From Tretioscincus oriximinensis (lineage: Eukaryota; Chordata; Lepidosauria; Squamata; Gymnophthalmidae), in the NCBI GenBank assembly GCA_022410635.1, contig JAJVDF010000412.1, positions 351,161-415,160 of the forward strand: DNA of 64,000 nucleotides, written 5' to 3'. Shown here piece by piece: positions 35,481 through 47,926 of the stretch. How positions within the stretch are numbered: position 1 is the stretch's first letter; the number at the start of each line of letters is the position of its first letter. The notes below the pieces were generated by a model that was given only the letters and a program-made list of their open reading frames with translations, was not told where the DNA came from and searched no databases. A program made the position numbers and the translations under genes.

Positions 35481-36023
35481 CCAGATCAGCCCCTGGAACA
35501 CTTTTGATGCCAATTCCTCCCTAGTGGTGAATAAACAGCTTTTTGGTTTACAATTGCATTTCATGAACGGTTGACAATGCATTCAAGAGAAGAAACATTT
35601 CTGACTCATGAATATGAGATGTGTACTATTATTTGAGCAAGCTTTGTTTATGCTTCCGTTTTTTTTATCTGAATCTATTCCCTCATCAATCTTAAACTTA
35701 TATAGACACCTTTCCATTTTTCTTTTAGCTTGGCTGCTGCATAATTCTGTGGAGTGAGTAATATCTCNCTGTTACATGCTTCTGCGAGGAATCAAGAGTA
35801 GTTCAGTATTGGTTTGTCTGCCATTTGCTTTTGTCCAGGTTTTCAAGTGGTATTGGAAGGGGTATTGAAGCTGGAATGGAGGAAATTCTGAGAGAACAGC
35901 TTATTGACTAATTATTATAGAAGTACATCCATACTAAATTACTTTTTTTATTACTAGAATTAAAAATTAACTAAAATTGGAAACTGAATTTAATTACAGA
36001 AATAATAGCATTCATATCAGGAG

Positions 36024-36456
36024 CAGTGGCGGATTGCCTCTGGGTTCATAGGGGTCCGGCGAACACTCAGAGATTAAAATCAATGATAAAATCTCCATAG
36101 AAAACAATGGAGAACTATTGGCCAATCGTAAGCCTTCATAGAGAAGCTCCCAACAAATCAAAAAGCTCCTGGCCGCTTTTTTTATTGATGAAAAAGGGGT
36201 CACTGATCCCAGAACCAATGGGAAGGCTGCTTGGGAGTGGCTACAGTCTCTCTCACAGTCTCTGTCGAGGTGCCATTTTGTATTGACATTCAACTTGCAG
36301 ACTGAAAGAGAGACTGGTAAGTGCTTGAATGTGCCTCCCAGCCCCTTTCCTAACATCACAGATGCTGGAAGAAGGGAGCTTTCTTCAGTCTCAGCGATGT
36401 TAGGAAAGCACTGGTCCTGCACCCTCCCCAATCTCAAAGTGCACCAGCCGCCACTG
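36024..36456. mobile_element. Non-autonomous hAT element with CAGTGGCGG ends
   Basis: It begins CAGTGGCGGATTG and ends CAGCCGCCACTG. Exact 8-bp target duplications ATCAGGAG lie at 36016-36023 and 36457-36464. A 155-codon minus-strand frame overlaps the whole element but has no transposase features. Confidence 0.9.
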
Positions 36457-36629
36457 ATCAGGAGTAAAGAATGCTCCATAAGTTCCCACCCTGCAGAGCT
36501 AGTTTCATTATTATTTTGAAAATTAATTTAAAGAACTAAGCAATAAATAGTTGGAATTTTTACCCCAGTGTTGCAGTCAACTTATAGTAAATAGCCAGTC
36601 AGGCAGATTGAAGTCAGTTGTGGGCAGGA

Positions 36630-36768
36630 GAATTCTAAGGTGCATATTTGTTTTCCTCTGTTTGGACTACCCAGGTGCATCTGGTGGGTCTCTGCGTGAG
36701 ACAGAATTCTGGACTAGATAGACTCTGGCCCGATCCAGTATGGCTCTTCTTATGTTCTTATGAGCTGA
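36630..36768 (+). mobile_element. CR1 LINE 3' end fragment
   Basis: It carries TGAGACAGAATTCTGGACTA, GCCCGATCCAGTATGGCTC and the terminal TTCTTATGTTCTTATG. Confidence 0.8.
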
Positions 36769-36924
36769 TACAGGAACAGGAGATCTAAGTTGTATTTATT
36801 CATAATGAGTTCCTAGGCTATCTCAGCTGCCCCATGAATCAACGTTTTTAAACATGAGGCAGGTGTCAAAGCAAGTGTGGCCATTTGGATGTTTGTGACA
36901 TCACTCAAGGGCCAAACTCCCTCC

Positions 36925-37030
36925 CCACTCCTGCCCAGGCCACACCTTCTTCTGCCCAGGCCTTACCTCCTCCTGTCTATGCTGTGTCTTCATCTGCCCA
37001 GCCCACACCTCCTCCGTTTATGCCCCCTCC
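36925..37030 (+). repeat. Imperfect tandem repeat rich in CACCTCCTCCTGCCCAG units
   Basis: Units of about 25-30 bp, with CTGCCCAGGCCACACC then CTGCCCAGGCCTTACC then CTGCCCAGCCCACACC, recur four or so times and give a pyrimidine-rich low-complexity block. Confidence 0.5.
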
Positions 37031-37747
37031 CCTGTTCAGACCCACAAAATCACAACTTTTTAGTGTTCCTCCCACCCTCACACTGCCTTCTTTTTTCCTG
37101 GACCTCCTTCCTTCCCCTTTTTGGGTTTCACTACATGTTTTAACAAACTGAGAGACAGTTATTTAGCCAGGGAAGCCTAAAGGTTGCTTGTAGAGCATGG
37201 TTTCTGGGGGAGCATGCCGCAGGCTGGACCAAATGGTTCTGCAGGTCACATCTGGCTGCATCTGCCCCCTGNGCATTAGGTCTGTCCCCCCTCCCCCTGT
37301 GTCCATAGAAAGACCATTTTTTATTGTATCAGAAATGGCTGGCTTCTGGGGCCATTTTCACTCCAGCAATAGCACTCTAGCTGGATTGCTTCAGGGCCCC
37401 ACTTGCTTCAGGGGCAGTTTGTGTGCAGCCATTGTAATTTCATTTTTTAAAATGTTTGTTACAATTAAACAAAGATCCATTATGCGAGTTCAGTATATAT
37501 ATAAAAAACCAGAACTAAGCAAAAAAAAACTAAACTAACCACTCAAGTAGAAAACTGAACCCTGAAGACAAGGGGATAAGTGGATATTTTGAAGTCCTAA
37601 AGAGGATGAAACTGATTTATATCATAAGTGGCTTCTTTGGATGTAGGATTGAATTAGGTAAATTAATTAGATGGTTTCGTTTGTCCTCTAGAAGAAAAAG
37701 AATAGTTGTATCCTGGGAATTCCAAAAAATGCCACATTAAATACATA

Positions 37748-37880
37748 CAGTTTTGACTACTACAATGCACGCTTTCAGGAACTCCTTTAAAAATAAAGCT
37801 GGAGCTAGTGCAGAATGCAGCAACTTGATTTCTGATGCAAATGGACATCAGACTAATCATAAAATATCTGCACTGTGTAT
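37748..37880 (+). mobile_element. L2-clade LINE ORF2 fragment
   Basis: It encodes, with frame breaks, the L2 landmarks DYYNA and LELVQNAAT followed by a degraded HI..LHW-type block. It abuts the SINE at 37893. Confidence 0.6.
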
Positions 37881-37892
37881 TCAGTCTCCTAA

Positions 37893-38100
37893 AGCGGTCA
37901 GACTTATCTGGAAGTCTCTCAGTTCAATTCTGCATTCCTCCACAAAAATCAACTAGGTGACCTTGGGCTAATCACAGTTCTTTTAGANCTTTCTCAGCTT
38001 CACCTATTTCACATGATGTCTGTTGTGAAGAGAAAAACAGAAGGTTATGTAAGCCATTGATTCCCTTCATGTTGAGAAACGCGGGGTATAAAAACCAATT
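37893..38100 (+). mobile_element. tRNA-derived SINE
   Basis: The tRNA head is eroded. The body has AACTAGGTGACCTTGGGCTA and CAGCTTCACCTATTTCACA. The tail is TTATGTAAGCCATTGATTCC followed by AACGCGGGGTATAAAAACC. Confidence 0.7.
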
Positions 38101-38173
38101 TCTCCTTTTCCTCCTCCTCCTTCTTCACTACTAAGCCTGATTCAGTGTATTTGGTGTTAACATATAAAACCCT

Positions 38174-38583
38174 GCAAAGGGGCTAGTAGCACTTAGAGAC
38201 GAACAATAGAAAAGTAGGTGGCATAAGCTTTCGTAGATACATCTACTTCTTCAGATGCTGAGGGACTAATGTCAGGGTTCATTATACATTTTTATGATGC
38301 CTGTTAAGACTTGATTGATTTACTATCAGCCATATGTCTCTTGCTGCTCTAAACTATTTTTTTCACATGAGAGGATTAGTTTCTGCCATTTAGCTGTTTT
38401 TCTAACCTGGAGTTCATCACCTTATTCCATTTGCATATGCTTTGTCATCTCCCATTCACAGTTTCCTATAAATACCTGACCTTGATATTAGTCCCTCAGC
38501 ATCTGAAGAAGTAGACGTGTCTACGAAAGCTCATGCCACCTACTTTTCTACTGTTAGTCTCTAAGTGCTATTAGCCCCTTTGC
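38174..38583. repeat. Dispersed repeat Z, two copies as a 97-bp palindrome with hammerhead-like core
   Basis: The left arm 38174-38270 and right arm 38488-38583 are inverse copies with about six or seven differences, separated by 217 nt. Each arm, read outwards, has CTGAAGA, one A, a 6-bp hairpin with a 2-nt loop, then GAAA and AGC-4nt-GC. In the right arm CTGAAGA is at 38503-38509, stem strands at 38511-38516 and 38519-38524, and GAAA at 38525-38528. The spacer contains TATAAATA at 38467. Other copies are at 10925, 19013, 46495 and 48943. The order CTGANGA-stem-GAAA matches a hammerhead ribozyme core; this reading is an inference. Confidence 0.7.
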
Positions 38584-38839
38584 TGGACTTTCTACTAGAC
38601 TAACACTTGGATCTTGGTTTCTGTAGAGCTACCAAGTATTAACATTACAAGATAAGTGCCTTCTTGTAGTTCTATCTTTTTCATGTATGTATTAAGAAGC
38701 TNTAATACATGAGAACCCTCACATTTTGAAACAGTTCCTTCTGGAAATATATCTGGTTCAACTTTATATATCTTTGGGCACCTGATTAAAACATATTTCT
38801 TATCAGGCCTTTGATACTTAGTTTCATCTAAATATTATT

Positions 38840-38958
38840 CTACTAGAGGGCAGAGTGGATTATATTTTAAACGCATATTTTATACTATTTTATGCNTCTT
38901 GCTTTTATATTGTGATCTGCCTTGGGACCTTTGGGTGNAGGGCATGATATAAAATAAA
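38840..38958 (+). mobile_element. L2-type LINE 3' tail
   Basis: It ends TTTTATATTGTGATCTGCCT, then GGGACCTTTGGGTG, AGGGCATGATATAAAATAAA, the standard 3' terminus also seen at 58260-58320. Confidence 0.6.
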
Positions 38959-41900
38959 TTGTGGAAATACAAAGTACTTTTCTTTCTGACACAATTAGGA
39001 AGCTAACCAATTAAGTTACTTCTGAAATTGATTCTTTTGTGGGAATAAGAAATTAATCTTTCATACTGAAGNTAATTTTGGCAACTGTTGCTTTTGTTTC
39101 ATCGGTTGGATAATTTTCAAAGACTTTAGTTATTTCAGAGGTCTGACTTGAGGAAAACATATTGCATCCCTCAGCAAAGGAAGCAGGAGCAGCAGATGTA
39201 TACATTGGAATAATAAAGAAGGCCAAAAGAAATCTTCTACATTCTTGGAGGCAAAGCAAAGAGAAGTGTTTCCTTCCTCTACCATAAAAACACACACACA
39301 CTTTATTAAAAAAAATCCTTATAATAACACGACCCTGGTTGCATTAGTTTCCTTCCTGAGATACCTAGCCACGTGGTGTTTTGGAGTATTCTTGCTGTCA
39401 TCATGGTTGACCAAACAGGACTTTGTCAAAAGTGGGGAGCATAGTGATTAGTATTATTACAATTCTGATTAATCAGTTGCCTCTTTTACCTTAATTCTTT
39501 ATTTCATAACATGCAACATAAACTTTTGCTTAGCAGGCATTCTTATTTAAACTTACGTTGTGCCATTATGACCAGGGAATACAACAGAAGACCCTTTAGT
39601 AACTGTTTTTGTGCTATTTATTGCATTCATTTTCTGCACTCTTCAATTCTGAATGCATANTGGTATTTTCTTATTTCTCTCTTCTATGTGAACTAAGCAT
39701 CGTTCACACACAATAACAAACAAACTCTGAGGCACCTTTGAAATGGTTCACAGATGGCATTATTTGTATGCTACCCTATATCTTTCCTTTCTCTTGAACA
39801 TTCTAGGCTAGGAAATGGTTGATTAGAGATGTTTTGAGATGGGATGACACCAGAACATCACCATCTCCAAGGTGCCGTTGAAATACTTTTTCAAATTTGC
39901 ATCAAAATCCTGCCTATTCTGTCTTGTCACGAGGGTAGTAATAAGTAGTGTGTTAAAATAAATGGTCTTGCAAGTTGGATCCTGCTTTTGCTTAGATTGT
40001 CCTATGATTGCTTAGCATATTTTCAGATAAATAGTGCAATAGACAAGTTTTTATATAAATACTGTTCTTAAAATAATGTTCTTTCCTATAACTTCCCAGA
40101 AAGGTGGTTTTTCACATTTGTAAGAACCCTTTTGGGAAGTTATTGAATACTCTTCTTCTGTTGAACCCTGATTCACAATATATCTTGGATTATGTCATTG
40201 TTGACCATGACTGCAGACACATGACATTTTCCTACTTGGATGTTACCAGGATGTTACAACACTATGACTGTTCTGCACCGTGTTCCAACGGAGTTTGGAG
40301 AATGCAACACGATGCATCAGGAAAAAAGATGTGAGGAACCGGAACTTTCTGATTGCTGATTCTTTCAGACATCTTTGCGAAACAGCCTGCAGAATTTCAT
40401 ACTCCATATTTACTTTTTGGTTAGATGGTGCAGAATCTGACTGTGCATGCTCAGAATTTACTTTCCGATTAGCCGGCTCATCTGTTTCAAGATTTTCTAT
40501 TGGTTTGTTTGCGAATCACGCTTGCAATCAGGTTATTTTGGAGCTTAATGCTATTGCAGTTTTTAACACGTTGCGTGGAGGGGGGCTACATCTTTGTTTT
40601 TGGGATTTCCCAAACTTGTGTCATAAAATGATCTTGTGTGGCAATGCTGAGTGATTACTAATGTTGACTACAGTCAAGGATCTCCTGTCTTCACATAGAT
40701 TTCTTTATAAGCCTTCATTAGAGTATGTTACAAGACTTGTTACTACGCAGTCTTCACAGGACTGGCCATTCCTGCAAGCTGTTACCCCCTGCCCATGCCT
40801 CTGAGCATGGTCAGTCAAGCATGCTAATTTTCCAGCAGAAGTGTTGTAATAATTAGACAGCTTGTCTGAGGGTTTAGTGGTACTTAACCAGATGTGAAAA
40901 GGCTAGTCCCCTGGTCCTGGCTTCCTCGCAGGAGCTTTTGCCAGCTGCCTTGTTACTAATGTTCGTTTTGCCCTTACTGGACTGCCAAGCTGCCTTTCTT
41001 ACTGACTGCTTCCCCTATTGGGCTCAGTATCTGACTGAACGTACAAATCCTATGTGGATAATCTAGTATTCCCTCATATGCAGCTGGGGCAAAGTTTAGG
41101 TGGGAAATAGGAGAGATGCTTATAATAAGAACACCAGCAAGGTTTCTGTTGAAAGTAGTTGGTTGTGTGTGAGAGATATTTCCTTTGACAAAGAGAGCCA
41201 GGTGCCAGCACAGCACATCCTAAATTTGCTGACTTGTAGGAAACTTCCCACCATCTGTCTTACCAGTCCTTTCTTCAGAGCTAGTTCATGTGGTCAGTTG
41301 AGGTCAAAATAGCTGGCTTACTTTGACAAGTAAAGCATTTACTCAATAAAGAATAGTGGCTGGCCCGTAATGATTATTTTATGTGACCGAGGCTATTGCC
41401 TTGATTCCATGAGGAAAAGGTGAGGATCAGCTGTTCTGAATCCCTCCCTTGAAAGAAATTTGCACTTAATTTATCTGTGATTTATACCAAGTTGGAATGC
41501 TGGCATGTGAAAAAATATGACTTGCAATCAGGACATTGCACTATTTTTCTTTATAGGAAAAGGGCTGCTTTAACTTGATCTTCCATTATTTTTAGGATAA
41601 TATTGGGGACTGCCTTCATTTTTCTAAGCATATTATCTCTCAGACTGGCCGCAATAAATTCAGGACACATACTGAAAATTAACTGTTGTTAAATAGTTAC
41701 TGAGATGCTTTAATCTTTAAATGGAGAGTTATTAAAGAATGGAGAAAATAATGGTTTTCTGCCTGCACTGTAATGTGTACTTGGGAATGAAATTCAACAG
41801 GTCATCTACATTTTGATTGCTAAGAATGAGCACAGATTTTTCTGTATTACTATAACAGAAATAGACTCATGGAATAGTGGATAACAGTAGTCTGAAAGTC

Positions 41901-42198
41901 TAGGCTCCTTTCCACACTTGTCTGGTATACCAGATAATCTCAGTAAGGTTTGCAATTTCCTCCTTCATCTCCTATGTATGAGTAGAAAGCACCTACTGTA
42001 TCTCATAATTCCTTTTCATGTGGCTTTTCCTCAGTAGATTAAAAAAAATCTCATTCAAGAAACCAAGCTTATGTCTTTGGCCTATTACCTTTCTTGTTTC
42101 TTTAATTATTCCAACATAAGGAATGTGATGCTTTTTCAACTGTGTCTGAAGACTGTTTTATCCATGAATCCTAAATTAATGATTCCATGAATTAAATC

Positions 42199-42665
42199 AA
42201 CTAGTTACTGCATCCACACAACTGAAACCTACTTCTATGGCTTTGTTCTGAAGGCAGCTCTGCCAGATGGGCTTGCGGGCCATCAGCACTCATAGCACTG
42301 GAATGGACCATTTCTCTGTGATTTTTCAGAGCAATTAGAAAGAGCAATTCAGTCACAGAGCACTTCAGAGTAGCTTTATTGCCCATGCACGGAATTCTGC
42401 ATCTGGAGCGAGACGTTTGCTGAAGAACTGCGAGAGCGAGGAAACAGTAGCCAGTTGTGCACAGACACACACGGTGGCTGCTGAGATTCCTTGTGACTGG
42501 GAGGCTAGCAAACNAGTAGTTTCCATGGGAGCACTGTGCTCCTTCTGAGGAGGATTCTGGAAGCTCCGTGGAGTATTGAGATATGTGAAGCCAGAGATGC
42601 AAACCCCTATGTCCAGCTACAAACTTAAAATGCACTGCTTCGGTGCATATGTGGATGGGGCCCTA
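42199..42665. mobile_element. Possible MITE related to the GGCCCCATCCACA end family
   Basis: The right end, inverted, reads GACTAGGGCCCCATCCACAT. The left end reads AACTAGTTACTGCATCCACA. Similarity of the ends is moderate. A 144-codon minus-strand frame spans the interior and shows no known domain. Confidence 0.35.
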
Positions 42666-43864
42666 GTCTCTGAGGAACCTTATAATTCCTACATGACTCT
42701 GTGAGGATAGGATCCGGATAACCTTGTCATTTCATGACTTGGAAATTGTTTTTAAAAGTTACTAATTCTACAGTTCTGCACCAGTCAGTCACTCTTCCAC
42801 ATGCTTGTGCGGAATATAGGAGGGCCTGTCAACTGCTTGTATTCTGATCTAGTTTGCTGGGAAACCTAATGAGATCTGTGAAACATGCAATTGTGCACAA
42901 GGTTCATGACTTCATTTTTCCAGTTTAGAAGGGTAGACCATTTTGGTGCTACATCTTATTTCATCACCAAAATGGGCTCTGAGGCCAGGAATCTTCATTT
43001 CTGAACACTGGAGCTCTATGTCTTGCATAGGGGCTGGGTTGGAACATGTCACTGTGTAGACAAAGTTTTTCCAGACCAGAACAATCCATCCCTGTCTTGG
43101 GATATTCTTGTTCTACTATTCCAAACCACAATTGGTAAGTGCAGAATGGCCCTATGTTTCTCCGCAAGTTCCTTGCAGACACTTGTGTATGCAACTAGAG
43201 ATGTAGTTCCCAAATAGTTACCAGAAAACATGATCATTTTTTCATTTCTGGTCACTGTGGGTCTTTCTACACCTATCTTCATTGTTCCGGGATAGAATGG
43301 GCCACCCTTTTCTGGAACAGCAGGCCACCCCAAGCTGAGACAGATTGCTGCTAGAGCAAAGTAGGATCACCTTCATTCAGATGTGTCATTCTTAACTAGA
43401 CTTGGCCATTGCCTGCAGAGAACTCTTGGAGAACAAAAATAATAATCTGGCAATACATGCTCTTGAAAAGGTGTTCCTTAGCATATCAGTTTAGGAGCAA
43501 GTATGGTATATCAGCCTTAGGAAACTGTGATGTATAGGAAATACCTGTATCTATATCTTCCCAGGATTTGAAATCATAATGTAGATGACCGTTTGCCATG
43601 TGGCTTTCCAGGTACAGCTGCAGATAATTTTCAATTACAGAATACTGTTATCATTTTCAGAATGTAGCATATATATAAGGAACTTCTAAAGAACAAAGCA
43701 GCTCCAGCTTTGTTCAGGGTAACAAGTTCTGAATAATTCTGTTCAGAATAAGAAGTTCAAAATGAAATAATGGGAACTCTGTTCATGTTGAGTTCATTGA
43801 AAAAGTTGCCATTCATTAAATGAATTCATGAGAAGCAAGTTCTTTCACATACTTGAGAAGAACT

Positions 43865-44863
43865 GGGAGCAAACATAGGAAGTTTAATTTATTCACAAAG
43901 GATCTGGATGCTAGTGTAAAAAGTGGGACAGCCAAGTTTGGTGATGGCACTAAATGGTTGAGGTAAAACCTTCAGAGAGCTCTCATGACATTCTGTGGGC
44001 AATGGAATGACAAATACACTTTAACATAAGCAAGCACAAAGTTATGCACATTGGGACAAAGATTCCCAGTTTCTCCTGTTGGGGCAGGTTTTTGTGGTGG
44101 ATCAAGAAAGGGATCTAGAGAAGTTGGTGGATATCTCAGTGAAGGTATCAACCCAGCGAGCAGCAGAATTGAAAAAACTAATTCAATGCTAGGGGTAATT
44201 AGGAAGGAACTGGAAATCAAGCCAGCAAGTGTCATTTTGCACCTTCAAGCAATGTATTTGGAATATTGTGCACAGTATAGATGTTGTAGACCTGGAAAAA
44301 GGGCAACAAGAATGATCAAGGGGCTGGGGTACCTCCCTTATGAAATCAGTCTGGGTCTCTTCAGCCTTGAAAAATGATGTTTAAGAGATGATCTGACTGA
44401 AATGTATACAATCATGCATGAAACGGACCAGGTAAATAAGGAAGAACATTTCCCCTATTACACAACACTAGAACCAGGGATACTGCTTGAAGATGATGTG
44501 CAGGAGAGTTAAGAGCAAGCAGAAACTGTTTTTCACTCAGAGGGTCATCCATGTATAGAATCCAGATGAGATGGTGATAGCAACCACTTTGAGTAGATTT
44601 AAGATAGGATCAGCCACATTCATGAATGCCAAGTGTATCAGTGGCTACTAGTATGGATAGATGCCATCATTGATGCTGCCTCTGGATTAACAGGTTGCCT
44701 CTGTATGCCTTTTGCATACAGTCAACAGCAGGTGAAAGTTTTACCTTCTCCTGCTGCTTGAGAATGCCTAGGTGAAATTGTTGGACCACTGGGTGAGATA
44801 GTATGCCCGACAGAATGGGGCCTGATTCAGAATGGATCTTCTTACGATGTTGTGAAGCCATTT
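43865..44863 (+). mobile_element. CR1 LINE, about 1 kb, 5'-truncated, many frame breaks
   Basis: Successive CR1 ORF2 landmarks appear: a GDGTKW-like region near 43940, KLCTLGQRF, SRKGSREVGGYLSEGINPAS in the ISLEGINPA position, LEYCAQY, GKRATRMIKGLGYLPYE and GLFSLEK. The 3' UTR follows with GGTCATCCATGTATAGAATC and CCTGATTCAGAATGGATCTT. Confidence 0.8.
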
Positions 44864-46059
44864 TGTTGAACACCTGTGCCAACAAGAAGAGGGGAGTATG
44901 TCTGTCTATATAATTGAAGAATTGCTTTTTTTCCTTTAAGACAGCTGTTTGCAATTCTGAGCAAGTAAAAGCAAGAAAACAAAACAAGGAGCTCAGGGTT
45001 TACCCCCTCAACTTTTATAAATTCTGTTGGATCCAAGGTTCTACTACAGTTGCAGCTTTGCATGTCCCTTTTACTTGTGATTATTTTGCACGTGCATCAC
45101 GATGTGGGGTTATACACACAGCCCATTCCCACCCCTCCCATTCTGAGCGTTAGGCCCTTCCTAAGCTGCTTGGCATGGGCTCACTTTCTTTGAACAATAT
45201 TCCAACCTCTAAGAGCCTTAATAGCTAGGGGGATTTCAAGGGGACAGAAAAAGTGGGGAGGGATTGCCTTCCTTTTTTCAACTCTGGCTTCAAGCAGTTT
45301 GTTTTCTTAATCTTATTGGGATAAATACTGTGCTGGAGAATCAAGGTCTCCACGGTAGGCAGGATTTTGGAAAGTCAAATCATCCTGCAGAATTTGGGTT
45401 TTTTTCTGTGAATTCCTTACAAGTTTCCATCACTTTTACCACTTTATTTGCTTCCATGATTGGTTGATTTATTTCTATAGTCAAAAGACTGAAAATTAAT
45501 CTAATTGATTTGCTTAAAAAAATGGAAGGTAGGCACAGAGTTTATTTTTAAGAAGAAACATTGCAGTCACGACAGTACAAAGAAACTTAAGGATCTCAGG
45601 GGATTTGTCCTAACCGGAAAATATTTAACTTAATGTAAGATTCTTTGGAAAATAGAGCTTAAATTCATAAAGTGATCAAAAGTTTAATCCCTGAGATTTT
45701 CAGGGAGTAGGCTGTATAATCTCTCTGTTTTAAAAGCATCCTAAACAAGTTGGTAGTGGTGGCAGAATGAAAGAGGAAAAGGACAGGAAAGCAAAAACCT
45801 GTATTGTCTTATTTTCAAAGTGGTTTTGTCAGCTGACATTCTTGATGCTATAGTTTAAAAAATGATCACTGTTCCTGTGGCTGTGATTAGGTAAATCATT
45901 TATGTAGCTAAGAGGTACCGTATGGATAATAAGAGCTGAGGAAGAGTGTCATATAATTTGTTCTTGGGCAGTTCTTTTGTGGAGTCTTACTATTAGCCAT
46001 TAAACCATAAAAAATAGTTCAAAACAGCAACTGTTAAATAAATGCTTGTCACTGCTGCT

Positions 46060-46450
46060 GACTAGTGCTGCTTTATTTCTCTGTGTGTTTCCGCCTCCCT
46101 TTATAACTTACGGTGCGGTAAATGCACAGCAGCTGTTAATATGATTCTGTCGATACATTTACCATGGTGATTTGGCAGTATTTGGTGACTCTGTGAAGAA
46201 ATCAGTCACTGGTTGGAAAGAAAGAAAGACAAGCTGTCAATATNTCAGGAGAAATGCTAATAACCCTGGTGACAAATTGTCCCAGGAAATCTCAAAGGGT
46301 TAAAAAAAGAGTGTTGTCAATGAACAGGAGTCCTGCTTTTCTTCAAATGGAGGTGACTCATTTCAGTTATTGCTAAACCTGCTCCCTTGCTTTAATGGTT
46401 GGAATTTTTGCACAAGAAATATTCCTCATTAGAAAAAAGTTGCAGGAATC
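46060..46450. promoter_or_regulatory. Candidate conserved non-coding element in intron 2
   Basis: This repeat-free stretch has AGCAGCTGTTAATATGATTC near 46130, an internal E-box CAGCTG, TGACAAATTGTCCC near 46270 and an AP-1-like TGACTCA near 46353. It has neither ORF nor repeat landmarks. Function is inferred from motif density only. Confidence 0.3.
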
Positions 46451-46494
46451 TGTTGAGATCTGTATTACTGTATATCAAGCAAGGNGTGTGTGTG

Positions 46495-46625
46495 TGTGTC
46501 TCGTAGTACCCCTAGATACTAACAAGAAAAAGTAGGCAGTATGAGCTTTACAGACAAGTCTGCTTCTTCAAATGCTTTCTTCCTTCTTTCTTACCAGTTT
46601 CTAAGATGCTATCAGACCCCTTTGC
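46495..46625 (-). repeat. Dispersed repeat Z, copy with altered hairpin
   Basis: Minus strand reads TTGAAGAAGCAGACTTGTCT, then GTAAAGCTCATACTGCC. The plus strand then continues into TTACCAGTTTCTAAGATGCT and CAGACCCCTTTGCTGG, an inverse partial copy of the same end, so this locus may be a shorter palindrome. A GT microsatellite precedes it at 46487-46499. Confidence 0.55.
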
Positions 46626-46935
46626 TGGATATTCTGGATCCAGACCAAGCCTGCAGCACACGGGGTATGTGTGTTAAAATTTACATTGTGAGAAACAATT
46701 GTGCATGGCAGCCAGTGCACATATTTGTAAAGCTGCATGAAATCAGCAAGACAGGAAGTAAATACTGAGCATGTTTAGCCAGTGTTTCTGTGCTGGTATC
46801 AGGTTTGGGAGCAACACGGAGATCTCGTGCAAACTCGAAGATAGTGTATCCCTGTCCAAGATCTCGGATCTTCTTCAGGGGTACCCAAGAAAGCAAATGG
46901 CTGCCTCCTTTACCCAGTGAACAGCCATTTTACCA

Positions 46936-47053
46936 GAAGTGACATCATTTTGATGTAACTTCCAGTATTTACTTCCAGGGCAATGGTGCCCAGTGTGATG
47001 TTAGGATGTCACATGACAGGAAGTGGCATCACTTTTGACATCACTTCCTGTCA
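46936..47053. repeat. Two inverted pairs of ETS/CRE-like words
   Basis: GAAGTGACATCA (46936-46947) faces TGATGTAACTTC (46951-46962). TGACAGGAAGTG (47014-47025) faces CACTTCCTGTCA (47042-47053). ACTTCC/GGAAGT words recur in between, so the block may be a decayed minisatellite. Confidence 0.6.
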
Positions 47054-47926
47054 CGCACATGGCAGTTTTGGAAAACATCAACTAAAGAATGTTTCTGGGG
47101 CAGAGGACCTTTTTTCCGGGTGACTGCGAAAACTCTGTTAACACTTGGAGCAGATACATTATCATGTAAGTATCATTGCGCTCCGAACTCCTCACATGTC
47201 TGCAGCCTAACTATTTCTTTCATACAGTTAGAGAATGAAAAGTATAAATCTATTAAAACTTCCATCTGCATGACTTGGGACAACCTCTGCTCTACTTCAT
47301 ATACTGTTCATGAAATATGTCACAACCTGGGCAGCTTTCTTTGGAGATATCGTCTGTAGTAAAGCAGTCTATGGTTTTGAGGGATGATACACCAAAATGT
47401 CTTTTTATTCCCTCCCAATCTGATTTACTTAGAACTTGTATTCTCTTAGCACCGAGACTGTTTCTGTTCCTTTTTATGAATAGTGAAGAGGACTAATGGG
47501 AGTGTTTCCTGAATGTTTCTGGGTAGATACAGAAAGCGCTTGCTTTTCCTTCTTGACTAATACCTGACCTTATGACCACTCTATAAGGATGGTGCTGTCA
47601 TTCCTCATTTCTTGTATGGCCTTAACCACTACCTGCCTCTCCCCACTTTGTTACAAGATTAGTGTTAGGGATAAAACCGAAAAACATCCAGGAACGTCTA
47701 GGCAGCACAAGATGTAGTTATACATCATTTGTGGCAGCTGTGGCAAATCTGCCTCTTGGAGCTGCCCTCACTGTCACAATGGAGAAGAATTACCCTTTTT
47801 AAAATTTTACATCATCAAGAAATTAAACTGATGTGGACCAATGGCTGGAAATTTATTGCTGATATTATACAGGACTGACACCATGCTTGTTGAAGGAGAA
47901 GGAGAAAAAGGAGAAGAGGAAGAACT

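Noticed and set aside
36012..36479. 155-codon minus-strand frame
   Set aside because: It coincides with a non-autonomous hAT element bounded by exact 8-bp duplications and has no transposase motifs.
42201..42635. 144-codon minus-strand frame
   Set aside because: It lies inside a probable MITE, contains an N and shows no recognisable domain.
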